DNA of 64,000 nucleotides from Grammothele lineata. Lineage: Eukaryota; Basidiomycota; Agaricomycetes; Polyporales; Polyporaceae. A model generated the notes under the pieces. That model saw only the letters and a program-made list of their open reading frames with translations, did no database searches and was not told the DNA's origin. Where the stretch lies: assembly GCA_002150815.3 (NCBI GenBank), contig NDFF03000092.1:372001-436000 (forward strand), read 5' to 3'. Position numbers and translations under genes: made by a program. Shown here in pieces: positions 21,710 through 33,700 of the stretch. Each line of letters begins with the position of its first letter. Within the stretch, counting starts at the first letter, position 1.

Positions 21710-24700
21710 TCACACCGTAAGTGATATACGCTCCTGCACGAAGAACAACAAAACCTGTGTCAAGTCCACCTCCTTCTCCCCCACCACCGCCGTGCTTTTC
21801 GCAACGACCGGCTTCGCCTTAATCAACAGCGTCTGCAAGTCCGCCGCCATCTCGCCCTTCATCCCCCACCGCAGCCGCTCCGCGAGCGAATGCGACGCCT
21901 TGCGCGCCCGCCGCTCCTGCGCCGACACCGAGTCCGCAAGCGTGTTCTCGACGAGCATCTCGTCCCCGTCCGCGCCCTCGCCATTCGCGGGTGCGTCGAA
22001 CTCGGGCTTCGACAGCCACATCGCGAGCTGCGTGACGGCGTAGAGGAGCGCAGCTTCGAGGTTCCGCCGCGTGACGGCGACGGTGTCGCGCACGTCGAGT
22101 GCCTTCTCGCGCGCAGAGGACGGCGGTGTGAGTGCTTGAGCGGGAGGGCGGTCGACGAGGAGCCGGAGGATGTCCAGGGAGCAGTTCCCGAGCTCGAGCA
22201 GCGTGCCGAGAGACGCAGGCTCGCCGAGAACCACCTTGGAGTGCTGTGAGCGGCGTAAGTATCTCGTCACGCACGTTAGAAAGAAGCACTTACGGGCACA
22301 ATCATCGCCTCTTTCAACTTCCATTCGTCGGGCTCGCCGAGCAGGACTATCTCTCCACCGCTGATGTCGATCAAGGCAGTAAGAACCGTGCTCGACAATC
22401 GGTACAGCCGGTGGACGAGCCGGGCAAGGAACGGTCTCCGCATGGGATCCACGGCCTCCGATGGCGCATTGACAGACGACGTCGCACGATCTGCCTCGAA
22501 CCGTGTCCTCGCCTCCGCCGTGACGGGTTCGAAGACACTCGCGAGATGGTTGGGGTGCGTAAGCGCATAGTTGAGCTGCTGGAGAAGCATGAGCGCCTCA
22601 GACGTGAACTCGTGTAGGACGCGCTTGACGGCGTCGCTCGAGCTCGCGGCGGAACCCTGAGCGATGGCGGCGTACACGTTGACGACCTGCTCGATCTCCT
22701 CCAGGAGCGGGAGAGTGAGAGGTTCATCGATGGTCCATGCGAGGGCACGGTGTATTTGCTCATTGAACAACTGCAGCATCCCGCACGCCTCGGACTCGAA
22801 GAACTGTCCGTGTCGGCCCAGCGCGGTGGACGCACCCGCGACGATCGCCAGCATGGAGCAGTAGGCACGGTGTGCCGGACTCTGCTCGCCTGGGAGTTCG
22901 GGTATCGTCACGTCGATCTTGCCCTGCCGGATCGCCCCGCTGATGGAGTTCTCGGTGTATGCTGCTAAAACGTCTTCGCTCGCCAGCCTCTCTGCCGCAG
23001 GTGTGATGCTAGCCATAGCCATGTGGAACGTGAGGACGTGTGGTGTGTACAGCGGCGCCTTGCGAGAGCGGAGAAGAGGGATGTCGGACAGACCAACGAT
23101 GTCCATTTTGCTGAAGAGCTGGAGGCTGGCCCGGACGACGTCTGTCTCTTGGCATCGTGTGAGCCAGAGCGTTGGTGTCTGGTTGAGATCTGGTCGTGTG
23201 CACTGCTCAAAGACGGCGACGAGAAGCTCCATGTCCTGGTCAACGTCGAGGTCGAGCTGGAGGAGCGCTCGGTCGAAGGTGACTCTGAGGGCATCAATGA
23301 CAAATACGAGTGCCGCTTCAAGGAAGGCTGAGATGGCGAGACGATGTTCAGCGTGCAGAACTTTTGGTCGTCGTGCCAGACTTCTGCTGTGGCGTGCGCA
23401 GAAGTACAGCACCTGCAGGAGGGGTCGATGGAAGGGGACGGAGACTCGGCCCATGATGGACTTGCCGGGAGATTGAGCCGTGTTGAGGATGATACCTCGA
23501 GTATTTTTGACAAGAGCAAGGAACTGCTCAACCTCCTCCTTCCCATCCGACGTAGAGAACCAGGCGATCTCAAGCAGGGAGAGTAGTAGCGAGAGACGGG
23601 TGGCGTGGATTGTTGACATCATATCTCCTGATCGACTCTCGTTCGCGAGATCCCTGGACAGGAGATCGGCTTGGGTCAGGTAGAGCGGCCGAACTGCCGC
23701 ATCTCCGCGCAAATACGGAACGACCTGCAAAAGTAGGAATTGCCATGACTCCGCTAGCGTCGTCTGAACATGCGCGAGAGACAGATTCAGGTTGATAGCG
23801 TGCAAGTCGAAACACGCTCGCTCAACCTGCATTCCGTCTTCAGACCCGTACGGCTGTAGCCGGAAGCGCGCAAGATCCACAGAGAATGCAAAATCTTCGC
23901 CGTATTCTCGCTCGACGATGGGTTCCTGAGCCTGTAGCTGGTCAAGTGAGAGTGTAGGGAAATGGTGTTTCAACATGTCCACGAAGTTGTCCGCTAGCTC
24001 GGGGTTGTACGCGCTCGCAGCAGCCTCTGGGATCGCTTCGTTGACGTTGTCCTCTGATCGGAGGGCAGACGCGATAGCTTTGTAGCTTGGTGGTTGAGAC
24101 TTGGGATCCTGCGACTGGGTGTACGCGCGGATATCGGCGGCGAGAATGTGCGCGGCGTGTGACTTGACTGCGCTGCGATAACAGTAGACAGCAATGGCGT
24201 CGTGGTGGTCGGTGTGAACGACGCCATCGGAGGTCGTGACGTAGCGCTCTGCGGTACAGTCCGGTGTGGGTCCGAGCTCGACCTTGATGATATCACCTAG
24301 GCATTGGAACGCCTTGTCGCCTTCTCGGATGGGATCCAGAACCGACTTATGTTCGTGTGCATGTTGCCAGACGACGTCCAGGAAGCGCGTAAGACACGCG
24401 AGGAGCTTCGGGTTGTACTCCCATAGGTCTTCCCACCGCTGCAGCATGTCACGAGCGATGCTCAGTGCACTGCGAGGCTTCTGTGAGCCTTCTACGTCCT
24501 CCGCTTTCTCCTTGCCCTTGGCACTGGGCATACGCAGCTGACCCGTAACGAAGAGCCGCGCGAGAGCCGGCTCCTTGTCCACCGCAAGAGTTACGAAGTT
24601 CCAGATCGCATAGCGCAACTCAGGCTCGTCATACGGGTGCTCGATGATGCGGACCATGGAGTTGACCGTCGCCTCCGGATCGGTAAGGTGGCCGATGATT

Positions 24701-27700
24701 GTTGACGCCGAGCCTTCAGCGCTGGAGAGGGAGGAGCAAAGGGCAAACAGAACCTGCATCGCGGTGACAGGAATGATGGGTCCCATGCCCCTCTCCTTCA
24801 CATACGCCGCCAACGCGTCCACAGGGTTCGTCTTCGCAGGACCACCGTCGAACGACCCACTTCCTCCCACACGGCTGCACAGCGCTTGCTCGAGCATGCA
24901 AACTTTCGTCGATCCCGCCGACTTCTGCTTGAACGTCAAGAGGACCCGAGCGAGCGCGAGGTGCGCCTCAAGCAGATACACGAGCCGCCGCGCGTCGCCA
25001 TGCCGGCGGGCATTATACAGCGCATTGAAGACCGAGCTCCCACCGGCCAAAGATGCGACCAAGGGGTTTACCGTCGACGTCGTTGCCTTGAACAGAAGTG
25101 CATCCGCCATGGCCTGCCCGAGTTTAGAGAAAGGAGCGTCCTTGAGCGCAGGCGACGCGTGTCTGAACACTTGCAGGTAGAACGTCGACACGCGGCGGCC
25201 AACCTCGAAGCGGTCCCCGAGCTGCGCATACTTCCAGCCCATGTGTTCGACCCAGATTTCCGAGTGGACGAACCGCGCGGCGCGCATGAGGACCTCCTCC
25301 TTGACCTGCTGGAGCTTGGGGTTCTGATGCGTCACGAGAAGCGCGGTGGCAGACGCCTCGTCAAAGAGCGACTGCACGAGCTTCAACAGGGCGAGGGTCA
25401 TCGTGTAATGGCCGGTGATGCGCTCCGTCGCGAGAACGGACGATGCAATTCCCGAGGCGCGTTCAGATCCGAAGAGGGAAGACGTAGAGCGGATGTACAG
25501 CCAGACACGGTTGCAGTAGTTCGGGACGGCGAGCAGTGCCGTGAGCACGCTCATGGCGGAGGTAATGAGCTGCGTGCGTGGGCCGGCGTGGTGAGCGCCA
25601 ACGGAGCGGGACAGTGCCTCCTCCAGGATCATTGTCGTGAGTTGTACCAGGTCGGGTGGTTGCGTCTCCGTCATCGTGTGAGACACCACAGGGTCGCCGC
25701 TTTCCATAGAGATTAGGAGCTCGCGAGCCAGATCGGGGGTATCCTGGATGACGCTGCGGATGAGGTCGAGCACATCCACGATGAGGCCTTCGTCGCCATT
25801 CCTGTCCATCTCCACGCCTGCGTCCTCCAGCCCAATCGCGAGAGCCGGGTTCGCGCCCCGATTGCCGAACGACACGTCCTTGTAGGAGCCGCCACCGGAG
25901 TGCATCCGCCTGCGGTGGACAAAGTCGGTAAGGATCTCGAGCAGGACCTTCCACCCGGAGTGCTGGTGCTTCCATGCGACGACGATGAGGTCCCCGCCGT
26001 CGGAGCTGAGTAGGTGCCCAACGGATTTGACAGGTAGGACCGAACCCCCAGGAAGTCGTATCGGTCGCAGGTTCGTATATGCGGGACCCGGAGTGGCCGA
26101 GGAAGAGCCGTACCTCTCTGGGAGCTTCTCGTATATTGCGTGGGTACCAGTACACGTGCTTGTGTGAATGACCTGAGTGAACGTGGAGAGCTGGTTGAAA
26201 TATTGGAACACAGCTTCCGCACACGCGTCACGGTCCTGCACCAACTCTGGGTTGGGCTCAACGTGGTCGACGGTGGAAAGGGGATCCGTGTCGAGGAAGC
26301 CGGTCGCGGTAAGAGAGCGTAGTAAGCGGAGCAGCGGTCGAACTTGGACTGGGAAGCGCGAACGAGCGACGTCTACTAGAGCCCGACGACTTGAATTGTG
26401 TTTCCAGTCAGCCTCCCAGAACTGGCGCGAGATGCCAACGACCGACTGAGGTTCACTCCTTCCGAACAACGCTATCCATACTTCGAGCAGGCCATCGAAA
26501 TCGGGGATGAGTTCGACGGGGACCATGTCGACGATCGCAATCAACAGGCCTACGAACATTGTCAACAACATGGGAGTAGATGACGGAAAGAAACTGACCT
26601 TTGAGCACAGATCTATACGCCACCGCATTGGGATCCGTTACTGTCGAGCCTTTTTTCCACGCCGCAGAAGTGACGAAGAGAGGGGAGGTTGTGAGGAGCG
26701 TGTGCATAAGGCGGAACAGGCCCGCATCGCTGCCGAGTCCAATGTTCGCCATCATAGTACATGCTTGCTGCGCATCCTTGGTGTGCATACCGGAGCCCTC
26801 CGGGATGAGCGAGTCGAAGAACGTCCTATACGCGTCTGGAAGCTCCTTCAATCCGAGCGCCACTTTCGACAGGCGCGACAAAACACATGTCCACGCGACA
26901 TACGTGCACGCGAAATTGCTGTTACCCTGCGAGATGACCGTCTGGTGTATCTGCTTCAGATGTACAGGCGAGCTCCAGTACACGTCCTTGTCCTTTGGCG
27001 CCGCCGTGATCTCGATTTCGCCCTCCTCACCTGCCCGCTCGAGCTCGAGGACTTCAATCGTGATCAGGATCCACATCGCCGCGCTGTCCTGCAAAACCTG
27101 AACGCTCTCCTCGTCGAGGAGCAGCGTCGAGTTGTGCTGCTCCGAACCGAGATGCGTCCGGTACGCGGTCTCGTAGATCTGCGCCACTAGCGGGCCGCTG
27201 CAGGGCGCGTGGCCCCACATTGTCCAGAAGAGCACTTCGAGGAGGACGAGTTGCTCCTTCGCGTTCTGCTTCGCCCACTGGGCCGCTTGTCGAGGGTCGT
27301 CGCGCGCACCTGCGGGCACGGGGGCGTACGTTTTGGCAGAGTACTCCGCGAGAAGCTCTCCTGCGAACTGGGGGCCGTCCTGGTCGGGGAGTAGCTTCTT
27401 GATCACCGCCTCGGCGACGTCGTGCAGCTTGTCCGAAGAAGACTGGACCGCGCGGAAGAGAGGGATGTAGGTGCGGAGGAGGTGGAGGCGTTCGGAGTAG
27501 TAGAAGGGGGTGATGGCGTCCACGAGTTCTGGGACCATGGAGGCTGCGTCCGAGCCGAGGTTGGCGGGGAGGCCCTCATTGTAGAAAAAGGAGCGGAGGA
27601 GGACGAGAGCGTGGACCTGGTCGATGTGGAATTTGGTGCTGAGGGCATGGACGTACTCTTTCTCTGCGTCCTCGACGCGCAGGACGAACCCGTCCGCCAG

Positions 27701-27968
27701 GGTCACCGAGCCCGAGTCCACCTTCTTCTTCGACGCGTCAGATGGTTCCCCAAATGGCTTCGAGATGTTCTTCAGCTGCTCGACGCGGGGTTTGACGATC
27801 TCCGCAAGCTGGTCGACAGTGACCCCCTCGAGGTGGCCAGAAAAGTGTTGGTAGAGGGCCTGATATGTTCTGTGCGCACCAACTTTTCGTCAACTCCAAC
27901 CATGCCCAAATTCTAGAAATGACGTACACATCTATGAGGTTCGAGCGTTTTGAAGAGTCCCCAGACAT
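21710..27968 (-). CDS. NUP188: nucleoporin Nup188
   Basis: Large alpha-solenoid scaffold of the inner ring of the nuclear pore, a partner of Nic96/Nup93. Exons on the minus strand are 27968-27928, 27869-26599, 26549-22294 and 22243-21710. They are in phase and give 2033 residues. The start is an ATG encoding MSGDSSKRSNLIDV, continuing TYQALYQHFSGHLEG across intron 1. The helical sequence has no signal peptide or membrane span. The region near residue 500 (RFPVQVRPLLRLLRSLTATG, followed by FLDTDPL) resembles the Nup188 N-terminal domain. Nup192/Nup205 is the main alternative; assignment to Nup188 is by recognition of that segment and by length. The ATG is 143 bases from the ATG of the divergent uL13m gene, so the two probably share a promoter. 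Confidence 0.82.
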
Positions 27969-28111
27969 GGTGGTGGTGGTCGGCGCCGAGAACAACGAGT
28001 CCGACCGACATTGAGCGCGCCTTGTTCAAGCAGCACGCGCCGTGTCGCGCTAGCGCCCGCCACTGCTCTGCCGCCGACCACGACCTGCTGTCTGCCACTT
28101 CGCGCTGAACC
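27969..28111. promoter_or_regulatory. short bidirectional promoter, NUP188 / uL13m
   Basis: Only 143 bases separate two divergent start codons. No TATA box is visible in either direction. Confidence 0.55.
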
Positions 28112-28760
28112 ATGTCACAGGCGATTGGAAACGTGAGTGTGAGCTGTTCTGCTGCATTCTAGTGCTGAACGGTATGTTCTCAGACTGCGCTGGCATATGC
28201 CCGCGTATGGCACCATGTCGACGCCTCGGACCGCGTTCTCGGCAAGCTCGCTGAGCGAATTGCGCTGGTGCTCATGGGCAAACACAAGCCCATCTACGAC
28301 CCTGGTGGTGCGTTTAATATCATTCTATAACACGTATGCGTACCCAACTGTCGACACAGCGGACTGCGGAGACTACGTCGTCGTGACGAACGCACGCAAC
28401 GTCAGGGTCACGGGCAAGAAGGCACAGCAGATCGTCTACCGGCACCACACTATGTTCCCCGGAGGGTTGAAGGAGATCAAGTACAAGGACATGATGAGGA
28501 GAAAACCGGACGAGGTGCGTCGCACACTACTCCCTCGTGCTCTGTTAGTGCTGAGAAACGCCATATAGATCATTCGTCAGGCGGTCTCTGGCATGCTGCC
28601 CAAAAACAAACTGCGCGAGCGGAGGCTAGAGCGGTTACGCATCTTCCCCGACGCGGATATGGGCGTTTTTGAGCAAAATATCCTGAAGCGGTGGGAGGAT
28701 GGTACTCTACCAGCCCGTTCGCAGGCGCAGACGCAGGGCCAAGCTCAGACGCAGTCATAG
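28112..28760 (+). CDS. MRPL23: mitochondrial large ribosomal subunit protein uL13m (Mrpl23)
   Basis: Mitochondrial member of the universal ribosomal protein L13 family. Exons 28112-28132, 28184-28307, 28360-28514 and 28569-28760 give 163 residues. Family motifs appear in order: [82 protein letters not shown] and [12 protein letters not shown]. The protein is closer in layout to bacterial L13 than to cytosolic Rpl16, hence mitochondrial. The C-terminal tail is a Gln-rich run ([12 protein letters not shown]). The N-terminus is short ([15 protein letters not shown]) and not a strong presequence, as in some yeast orthologues. Confidence 0.93.
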
Positions 28761-28924
28761 ATATTCCTCGGTGGTCAGGTAGTGCATATATTCAGCTAAT
28801 TCTCATCCTTGCTCCTTGGATCCCTCAATATTCGAGTGTCACAGCGTGGTCATGCTCCAGTCAAGAACAACGGCACGCGCGATGCTGGCCCCGCATTTAC
28901 TTGCAACGCGCCCCCTCAACTGCA

Positions 28925-30207
28925 TCAGGTATCGCTATCCGACGTACTCTGCGAATCCCGCTCAGACGCATGCTGCGACTCCAGCTTCACGTCGCTCTCA
29001 TCCTCGCTTCCTTCCTCCGAGTCGCTCCCTCTCTCTTTGCCGTCCTCGTTCGAATCTCCATCGTCTTCCTCCGATCCATATACCTCGGGGGATTCGGACT
29101 TGCCTGATTTCGCCCTTCTACTTCGCGCATACCTCGCCTTCCGCACCCTCCTCTCTTCCTGCTTCTGAATGCGTTCCGCTTCGACCATTTCCTTCTCCCA
29201 CTCTTCAGGCACATGCGGGTCAAAGACCTCAGCGATGTGCTCTTGGAATAACATGCCTATACGGGGGTTAATATCTCGCGGCGACGTTGAGATGGCCATG
29301 TGGCGCACCTAACGCCATGAGGGCTGACCCGTCGAAACGTTTGTACATGTCCTTGTCCAGAGGGCCCATACGTTTTGCACGTTTCTTCCTGCGGCGTGTG
29401 CCTTTACCCTTGCCTTCGCCCGCGCTTCTTTCATCCCCTTCCCCTTCCCCGCCTATGCCCTCATCTTCGCTCGATTCATCTGCGCCGTCTTCCCCAGGGA
29501 TTTCAGATTGCGCACGACTCGGTCCGGCAGCGGACTGTTCCCGCTTAAGTTTGTCCGCTTTGCGGGCCTTTCTCTCTTTCCGGTACTCGCGTGAGGCATC
29601 GTACAGCTGACCCATAGCCGTGTAGTACGAGCTCGCAAAATAATGAAGGCATTTCAATAAATCCTACGTAGGGAATAAAAGGACAGCGAGACAATATGTG
29701 ATCATTAGGGCGTACCGCTGAAGGAACAGGCAGAGTATGAAGATTCGACTCCTCATGGGCTACGGCGTGCTCTTCGGGTGCGGGGGTCGTGGCGGCAGGG
29801 GTACCCCTGGAAGACAAGAAACTCATGTCGTCGTTAAATCGTCGTTTCTTGACCGTCCGAGAGTCGAGAGCTGCTTCTACCTCCTCCTCATCGCTGTCCT
29901 GGGCCCGACCCTTGCCCTTATCCAGCCGCGGTGGAGCATCCTCGTCTTCCGCATCCTCATCCTCCACCTCCGTCTCACGCTCACTCTCCGCCCCTTGGCC
30001 CCCTAGCTGAGACGCGCTGCGGCGCTGCTTGACGTTCCCGAGACCGCCAGCATCGCGCGCGATCCAATTTCCTCGCGCGTCGCGTACGGTATGTTTGGCA
30101 CGACGGCTGGCACGGTTGGCGTCGGTGTTCTGGACGCGGGTCCCGTCGGGGTGGACGCGGAGGGCCGCGAGGTCATGTACGGTTGTCCGTCGGCGGGTAG
30201 ATGTCAT
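28925..30207 (-). CDS. acidic/basic nuclear-type protein, possible Rrn10-like UAF subunit
   Basis: Three exons joined at clean GT-AG sites; the first starts at an ATG at 30207 encoding MTSTRRRTTVHDL. Two short conserved-looking segments are separated by long charged, low-complexity sequence: DLLKCLHYFASSYY just after intron 1, and DKDMYKRFDGSALMALGMLFQEHIAEVF across intron 2. Their order and spacing recall yeast Rrn10 (HYYATQL then FDETSLITLGLLIE), a subunit of the upstream activating factor for RNA polymerase I. The rest is Lys/Arg- and Glu/Asp-rich with many nuclear-signal-like patches (RRRKKRAKR). Identity rests on this weak pattern only. The start codon lies 515 bases from the divergent BOI-like gene. 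Confidence 0.6.
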
Positions 30208-30722
30208 ATGTAGTGTGTCGACAGGCGCAGTATTCGCCGGGCAGCGGCGTGGTGTGTCCGAGAGCGTGAATTGCACACGACAGGGGCGGTGGAGGACGGG
30301 GAAAGGGGGCCAAGTGTCGGACAGGTCCCTATGGCTCTCGGCCGACCAGGAAGTGCCGGAGCGCGGAGGGAGGGAATTTGACGTCGATTTGATGGACAGC
30401 TTGGTTCAGCTGGAAGAGAGAGCCGAACCAACGACGTGAACCAACGGAAGGTGGGCGCTTGGTCGAGGATTGGCGGAAATTACCTCATGGGTGGGCCGTT
30501 GTGGGATTGCCGCCGTGAGCGAGGGTCTTCTTCCCCACCGTCCCGGCCGTCTCGTGGGCGTCGTCCCTCGCTCTTCCCGCTATCTATTGTCCTCCTTCCA
30601 CTCTCGTTGCCCGTCCTCTCCTCTTGCTTTTCACCTCGTACCTCCGCGCACACCGTCACCTGCATACGCTTCTTTGGATACAATACCCGTCGGCGTCCGT
30701 GGACGACTAGCGCATCGTCAAG
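30208..30722. promoter_or_regulatory. divergent promoter region, Rrn10-like / BOI-like
   Basis: 515 bases between two divergent start codons. A C/T-rich leader (about 30530-30620) precedes the plus-strand gene. No TATA box or other element is recognised. Confidence 0.45.
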
Positions 30723-33700
30723 ATGCCAGAATACGTCTACGCGCTACACGACTTCTCACCGGAAAACCCGGATGAAGTTTCCTTCAAGGTCGGCGACAGA
30801 ATCGAGGTCGTCGAGAAGGACGATCTGTACGGGGACGGCTGGTGGCAGGTAAGCCTCTATCTCCGCACCGCAGGCCATAACTCCTGGAAAATGGCGTCAT
30901 CGCCCTCCGTGCTGCTTTTCCCTCCCTTCCCGTCGCTCTTCCTTCGTTGTTCCCCTTCGCATCGAATATCATCACACTATGAGGTTCTTTTCGTGCTGTT
31001 GATCTCACCTCGAGGCGTCAACGTCTATGGGCTTTCCGAGGTCATATGTCATTGAGTGTACTCGAGCCAGCGAGTAGGAAAGTGCCCTTGGGATGTCTTG
31101 TTGTCCCCCTTCTTGCTGGCGCGCTTCACGTTTCCTGTCCAATGGCTTTGCTGTCAGGGATGTCCGGCGGGGCACTGTACCTAAAAAACCGCCGCGAAAC
31201 TCGGTCTCTTCGTACCGAGGACCGCTCCCCCTGATTACCGCTCCCCCCTTTCATGTCATAACCGCATGTTACTTTACTGTTTCGGAGTCTATCACTTGTC
31301 GTATCGCTGTGTCTAATGCACAAACAGGGCCGTAACCCAACTGGTCAAATCGGCTTATTCCCTCAAAGCTACACCTCCCCCACACCTCCCTCATCTTCCA
31401 GCGTAGCGTTCCCGGACACAAACGGCGCAGCTACATCCCCCGACGACGCCCCCAGCTCTGCCGCCTTACAGACGCTCCCCGAGGAAGCCGAAGGCCAGTC
31501 AAGACACAGCCCTACCGAGAGCGAGCGAGAACGGAAACCGAGCCAAGGCGACGTCATGATGCGCGCGACCATGACCGATGTCCAGCAGGCGATCGAACAG
31601 CTCGGGCGCCGCGACCGTGATGCCCGCTCGTTCAGCTTCCGGAGCTCGCACGGGGACTACAGCGAACGGTCGGAGACGGAGACGGAGGACGACGGCGACG
31701 CGGATGGGGAGGACGAGTTGGGCTGGCACAAGGATGCGCGCGCGAAGCTCGCGGAGCGCGCCCAGAGGGAGAACGAGCAGCGCCTGGCGAGGGAGGCCGA
31801 GCAGCAACCGCGCGCTATGGTTCCCCCGATCGACGTCGAGGTGAGCGACGAGAGCGATGGAGAGGATGACGACTTGCCCGCGAGTCCGCGCCGCGTCCAC
31901 CAGTACCCCCAGATTGCGGAGGAGGACGAGGAAACGGACACAAGCCCTGTCAAAGATGCATTCTCGCCCTCCAAGCCGTCACATAACTCGAGCGGTAGTA
32001 TTATCCCTTCGGACAAGTACCTCGTGCTGGACGAGACCGACCTCCCGACCGCCACGGCCATGACATTCCCCGAACCTGTAATGCCTCGCCCCGTCGAAGT
32101 CAAAGAGGAGCCGTCCATGGCCGTCCCGCCTGTGCAAATCACGGAACCCACGCCCTCAGAGACACTCGCGTCCACACCTGTCCCTCCCACTCCCATCATT
32201 ACCACTCCGGCTCCCGAACCCGAAACGGCTGCCCCTGTTGTTCCTCCCTCCGCCACAGAATCATTACCGGCTAGCTCTACGGTCCTCACTGAGAGTCCTG
32301 CTCAGATCATGGCACCTCCTCCCGCGATAACCTCCACGCCAAGCACCATGAAAGCTGCCGAGCAGCTACCGTTTACCACCACCTCAACCTTGCCGTCACC
32401 TACAACGTCGTCTGCTAGCCTGAATGGGACGAACGGTACACCCAGCATTCATCAAGCCCTCAGTCCCTCCGCCACAGCCACATCGTTTACTACACCCCAA
32501 GCCAGCGGCACGAATACCCCCGATGCGTCAAAGGGTCCGAAGACCGACCCATCCGAATGGACAGTCGATGACGTCGTTGAGTGGCTGAAATCGAAAGGGT
32601 TTGATCAGGCTGTATGTGACAAATTCATTGGTACGTACAACGCACGTTCCGCCACAGTATTCGTATCTCATCCCCGCGCGTAGAGCAAGAGATCACGGGC
32701 GATGTCTTGCTCGAGTTGGATGCGAACATCTTGAAGTCCGAGATCGGTATCACCCAGTACGGCAAGCGCGTCCGCATAGCCAACGCTATCACCGAACTGC
32801 GCCGCCCTCCGTCCGTCCATGAACCCGAACAACCCCAGGGGGGTATGCCTACTCCCCGTTCGCTCACTAACTCATTCAATTATCCCACATCACACCACTC
32901 GCACCCATCACACTCGCACACCCACTCCATCCAGAGCTCCGCGCACCAAAGCTTCACCAACTCTCCGTTCGGTCCGCCTTCCCCCTCCGCCACGAACGGA
33001 CTGCCCTCCGCGGGCCTCACCTCGATTACGAGCGCGGACAGCGGCCCGCACTCCGCCGAGCTCCCAGGCACCTCACCCGTGGCGAAGAACGGGTGGCGCG
33101 CGTCCGACCCCGGTTCTATCCACGGAAGCGTGATCAACCTTGACGAGGACAGCCGCACGCGTGGGCTCGTTGGGCTCGGACTCGGCCTTCCGAGCCCCAA
33201 CAAGGCTCCGGTATGTTCGGACAACGTGGGCCTGCTCCCGGCCGCGGAGTGCGGTGCTAACTCCCCCTTGCGTCTTCTAGAAGCTCCGCCCGGCGCAGCT
33301 CGTGCTCTCTCCGAGCGACGGCGCGCTTGGGGAGACCGCCGCGGCCGCTGCTGCAAATGAGGGTCCGAAGTCGGGCTCAATTCAGGACGAGCGGGCCGTC
33401 ATGAGTGAGGTATGAGCTTACGCTTCGTCTATTGCGTGCGGCACCTCACATCGGCCTTTGTAGACCGAGAGCATCAGGACGAAAGACCCCAAGGCGCGGC
33501 GTCGTCTCTTCGGCCGCTCCCAGGACTCTGGTTCGCTCAAGGACACAGCGAGCAACCACTCCGGCGGGACGCCGACGTCTCCGCCTGGCTCAGCCTCGCC
33601 GCATGACGAGGCTATCCCCGTCCGGCGCCGGAGTAAGGGCAACAGGAGCGTCGACGAGCGAAAGCCCGATAGGCTCAGCTTGTTCGGCTCTCCGTTCAGC

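Noticed and set aside
24886..25716. 276-codon plus-strand frame opposite NUP188
   Set aside because: Antisense to a conserved helical exon; composition typical of a shadow.
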